A stretch of 64,000 bases of DNA from Caballeronia arvi (GTDB taxonomy: Bacteria > Pseudomonadota > Gammaproteobacteria > Burkholderiales > Burkholderiaceae): positions 186,001 through 250,000 of the forward strand of contig NZ_FCOM02000008.1 of the NCBI RefSeq assembly GCF_001544695.2, in the 5' to 3' direction. Under the pieces are notes generated by a model that ran no database searches, was not told where the DNA came from, and saw only the letters and a list, made by a program, of their open reading frames with translations. The translations under genes and the position numbers were made by a program. Positions within the stretch are counted from its first letter, which is position 1. Every line of letters begins with the position of its first letter. Shown piece by piece: positions 62,923 through 64,000 of the stretch.

Positions 62923-63242
62923 ACCAACCTCCGTGTGATTTGCCGGGCCGGGGATAAAGGCGCTCGCATGCGTCAAAGCTAATCTAGTTCATGCGACGCA
63001 CGATTGCGAGCAGCGCGCATGTCGAAAACGCGGTCATCTCACGTATCGGGATTCATCGACGCGATACTTATGTACGTGCTTCCGTGGACGTCGCCGACTG
63101 CAAGTTTCGCGCGATGCGTTCGATTCAAAACCGCTAAATTGCGTTTGCTTTCCGCACACAAGCTGCCTTAAATACGAATCACGCCTGTTCTGCGACTTCT
63201 GCTTCCGAATTCCTTCCGGCACGCTGACAATCAAGGGGTGTT

Positions 63243-64000
63243 ATGGCGATGGAAGCCACGCTGCGGTCATGTGCTTCGCCATCGAGTCATGACGATCCCA
63301 GGCTGGCCGAAAGCCGGCCGCCGGACGCGCCGCCGCGCTTCCATTTGCTCGCCAAGCCTAGCGGCTCGACCTGCAACATCGACTGCAAGTATTGCTTTTT
63401 CCTGTCGAAAGAGGCGCTGTATCCGAACGAAAAGCATCGGATGTCTCCGGCGACGCTCGAAACCTACATTCGCCAGTTGCTGGAATCGCATCGCACGCCC
63501 GAGGTCACCGTGGCGTGGCAAGGCGGCGAGCCCACGCTCATGAAGGTCGAGTTCTTCAGGCACGCGGTCGAATTCGTCGACAAGCACCGCAGGCCCGGAC
63601 AGGTCGTGAAACATACCTTTCAGACCAACGGCATTCTTCTCGACGACGAATGGTGCGAATTCTTTAAAGCACATGACTTTCTCGTGGGCCTGAGTGTCGA
63701 TGGCCCGCGTGAGCTTCACGACACCTTTCGCGTCGATCGCCGTGCGCAGGGCACTTTCGATCTCGTCATGAACGGTTGGAAGCAATTGCGCAAGCATGGC
63801 GTCGAGTTCAACATCCTGTGCACGGTCAATTCCGCGAATCAGCAGCATGGCCGCTCGGTGTATCGCTTCTTTCGCGATGAACTCGGCGCGAAGTGGATTC
63901 AATTCATTCCCATCATCGAGCGCGCAACGCAACAGACGATTCAACTGGCGAATCGCGGCTGGAGCGAGCAGGCGGGCCACAAGCGCGTGCTGTATACGCA
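63243..64000 (+). CDS. Radical-SAM anaerobic sulfatase-maturase-like enzyme (partial)
   Basis: The first 252 codons; the gene runs past the window end. The radical-SAM [4Fe-4S] motif is C44-x3-C48-x2-C51 (CNIDCKYCFF), followed by WQGGEPTL and GLSVDGPRELHD. This matches anSME-type proteins that turn a Cys or Ser of sulfatases into formylglycine; the C-terminal SPASM region is not visible. Neither a sulfatase gene nor a clear ribosome site is visible. The start is the ATG at 63243, with MEATLRS at 63249 as the alternative. Confidence 0.8.
   Translation, partial: MAMEATLRSCASPSSHDDPRLAESRPPDAPPRFHLLAKPSGSTCNIDCKYCFFLSKEALYPNEKHRMSPATLETYIRQLLESHRTPEVTVAWQGGEPTLMKVEFFRHAVEFVDKHRRPGQVVKHTFQTNGILLDDEWCEFFKAHDFLVGLSVDGPRELHDTFRVDRRAQGTFDLVMNGWKQLRKHGVEFNILCTVNSANQQHGRSVYRFFRDELGAKWIQFIPIIERATQQTIQLANRGWSEQAGHKRVLYT

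Noticed and set aside
63243..64000. Radical-SAM enzyme as modifier of the peptide array
   Set aside because: The cores have no cysteine and no C/S-x-P-x-R maturase motif, and the gene is 40-50 kb away without shared promoter elements.

Overview
The window is GC-rich, densely coded DNA with Burkholderiaceae-like proteins. The 2,2-dialkylglycine decarboxylase and its divergent LysR regulator match the Burkholderia cepacia dgd locus closely. No housekeeping, rRNA or tRNA genes are visible, and almost everything is catabolism, transport and regulation. A secondary chromosome or megaplasmid of a Burkholderia/Paraburkholderia/Caballeronia-type organism is the likely source (inference).

Layout. 1-9969: the tail of a sigma54 activator, a DMSP-lyase-like cupin with a Rieske-oxygenase reductase, an NCS1 permease/XRE regulator/GNAT operon, glyA, and an SDR divergent from an AraC regulator. 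A 25-nt element is shared by the promoter regions of the NCS1 operon and the SDR/AraC pair. 10108-13574: nine tandem paralogous 85-aa genes with double-glycine leaders, in three minus-strand units. A tenth copy lies alone at 22756-23013. 13821-22504: a hydroxyproline-type catabolic operon (ABC importer, lyase, D-amino-acid oxidoreductase, aldehyde dehydrogenase, epimerase, GntR regulator). 23341-37455: a double alpha/beta-hydrolase, cupin, GlxA-type regulator, MHS transporter, polyprenyl glycosylphosphotransferase, gamma-glutamyltransferase, an FtsH-like protease and a cation antiporter. 37705-47077: an opine-oxidase-like operon with a PotABCD-type importer and a divergent LysR regulator. 47598-54313: a LacI-controlled sugar importer with an epimerase; two perfect palindromes lie in the control region. 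54351-64000: GlxA and AraC regulators, dgdA/dgdR, an orphan SLATT protein, a homocysteine methyltransferase-family protein, a BASS transporter, and the start of a radical-SAM sulfatase-maturase-like gene cut by the window edge.

Main discovery. The ten small paralogs have a near-invariant 24-residue leader ending in Gly-Gly that fits the C39-peptidase leader rule, followed by a 61-residue cysteine-free core. Each of the four transcription units starts at a near-consensus sigma54 promoter (TGGCAC-N7-GC). Upstream of each lie an IHF-like site and a TGTCGG-N9-RACA element at a fixed 152 bp (three units) or about 127 bp. Hairpin terminators separate the units. This looks like a dedicated sigma54/enhancer-controlled secreted-peptide system. 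No exporter, peptidase, immunity gene or dedicated activator is in the window. I do not recognise the family.
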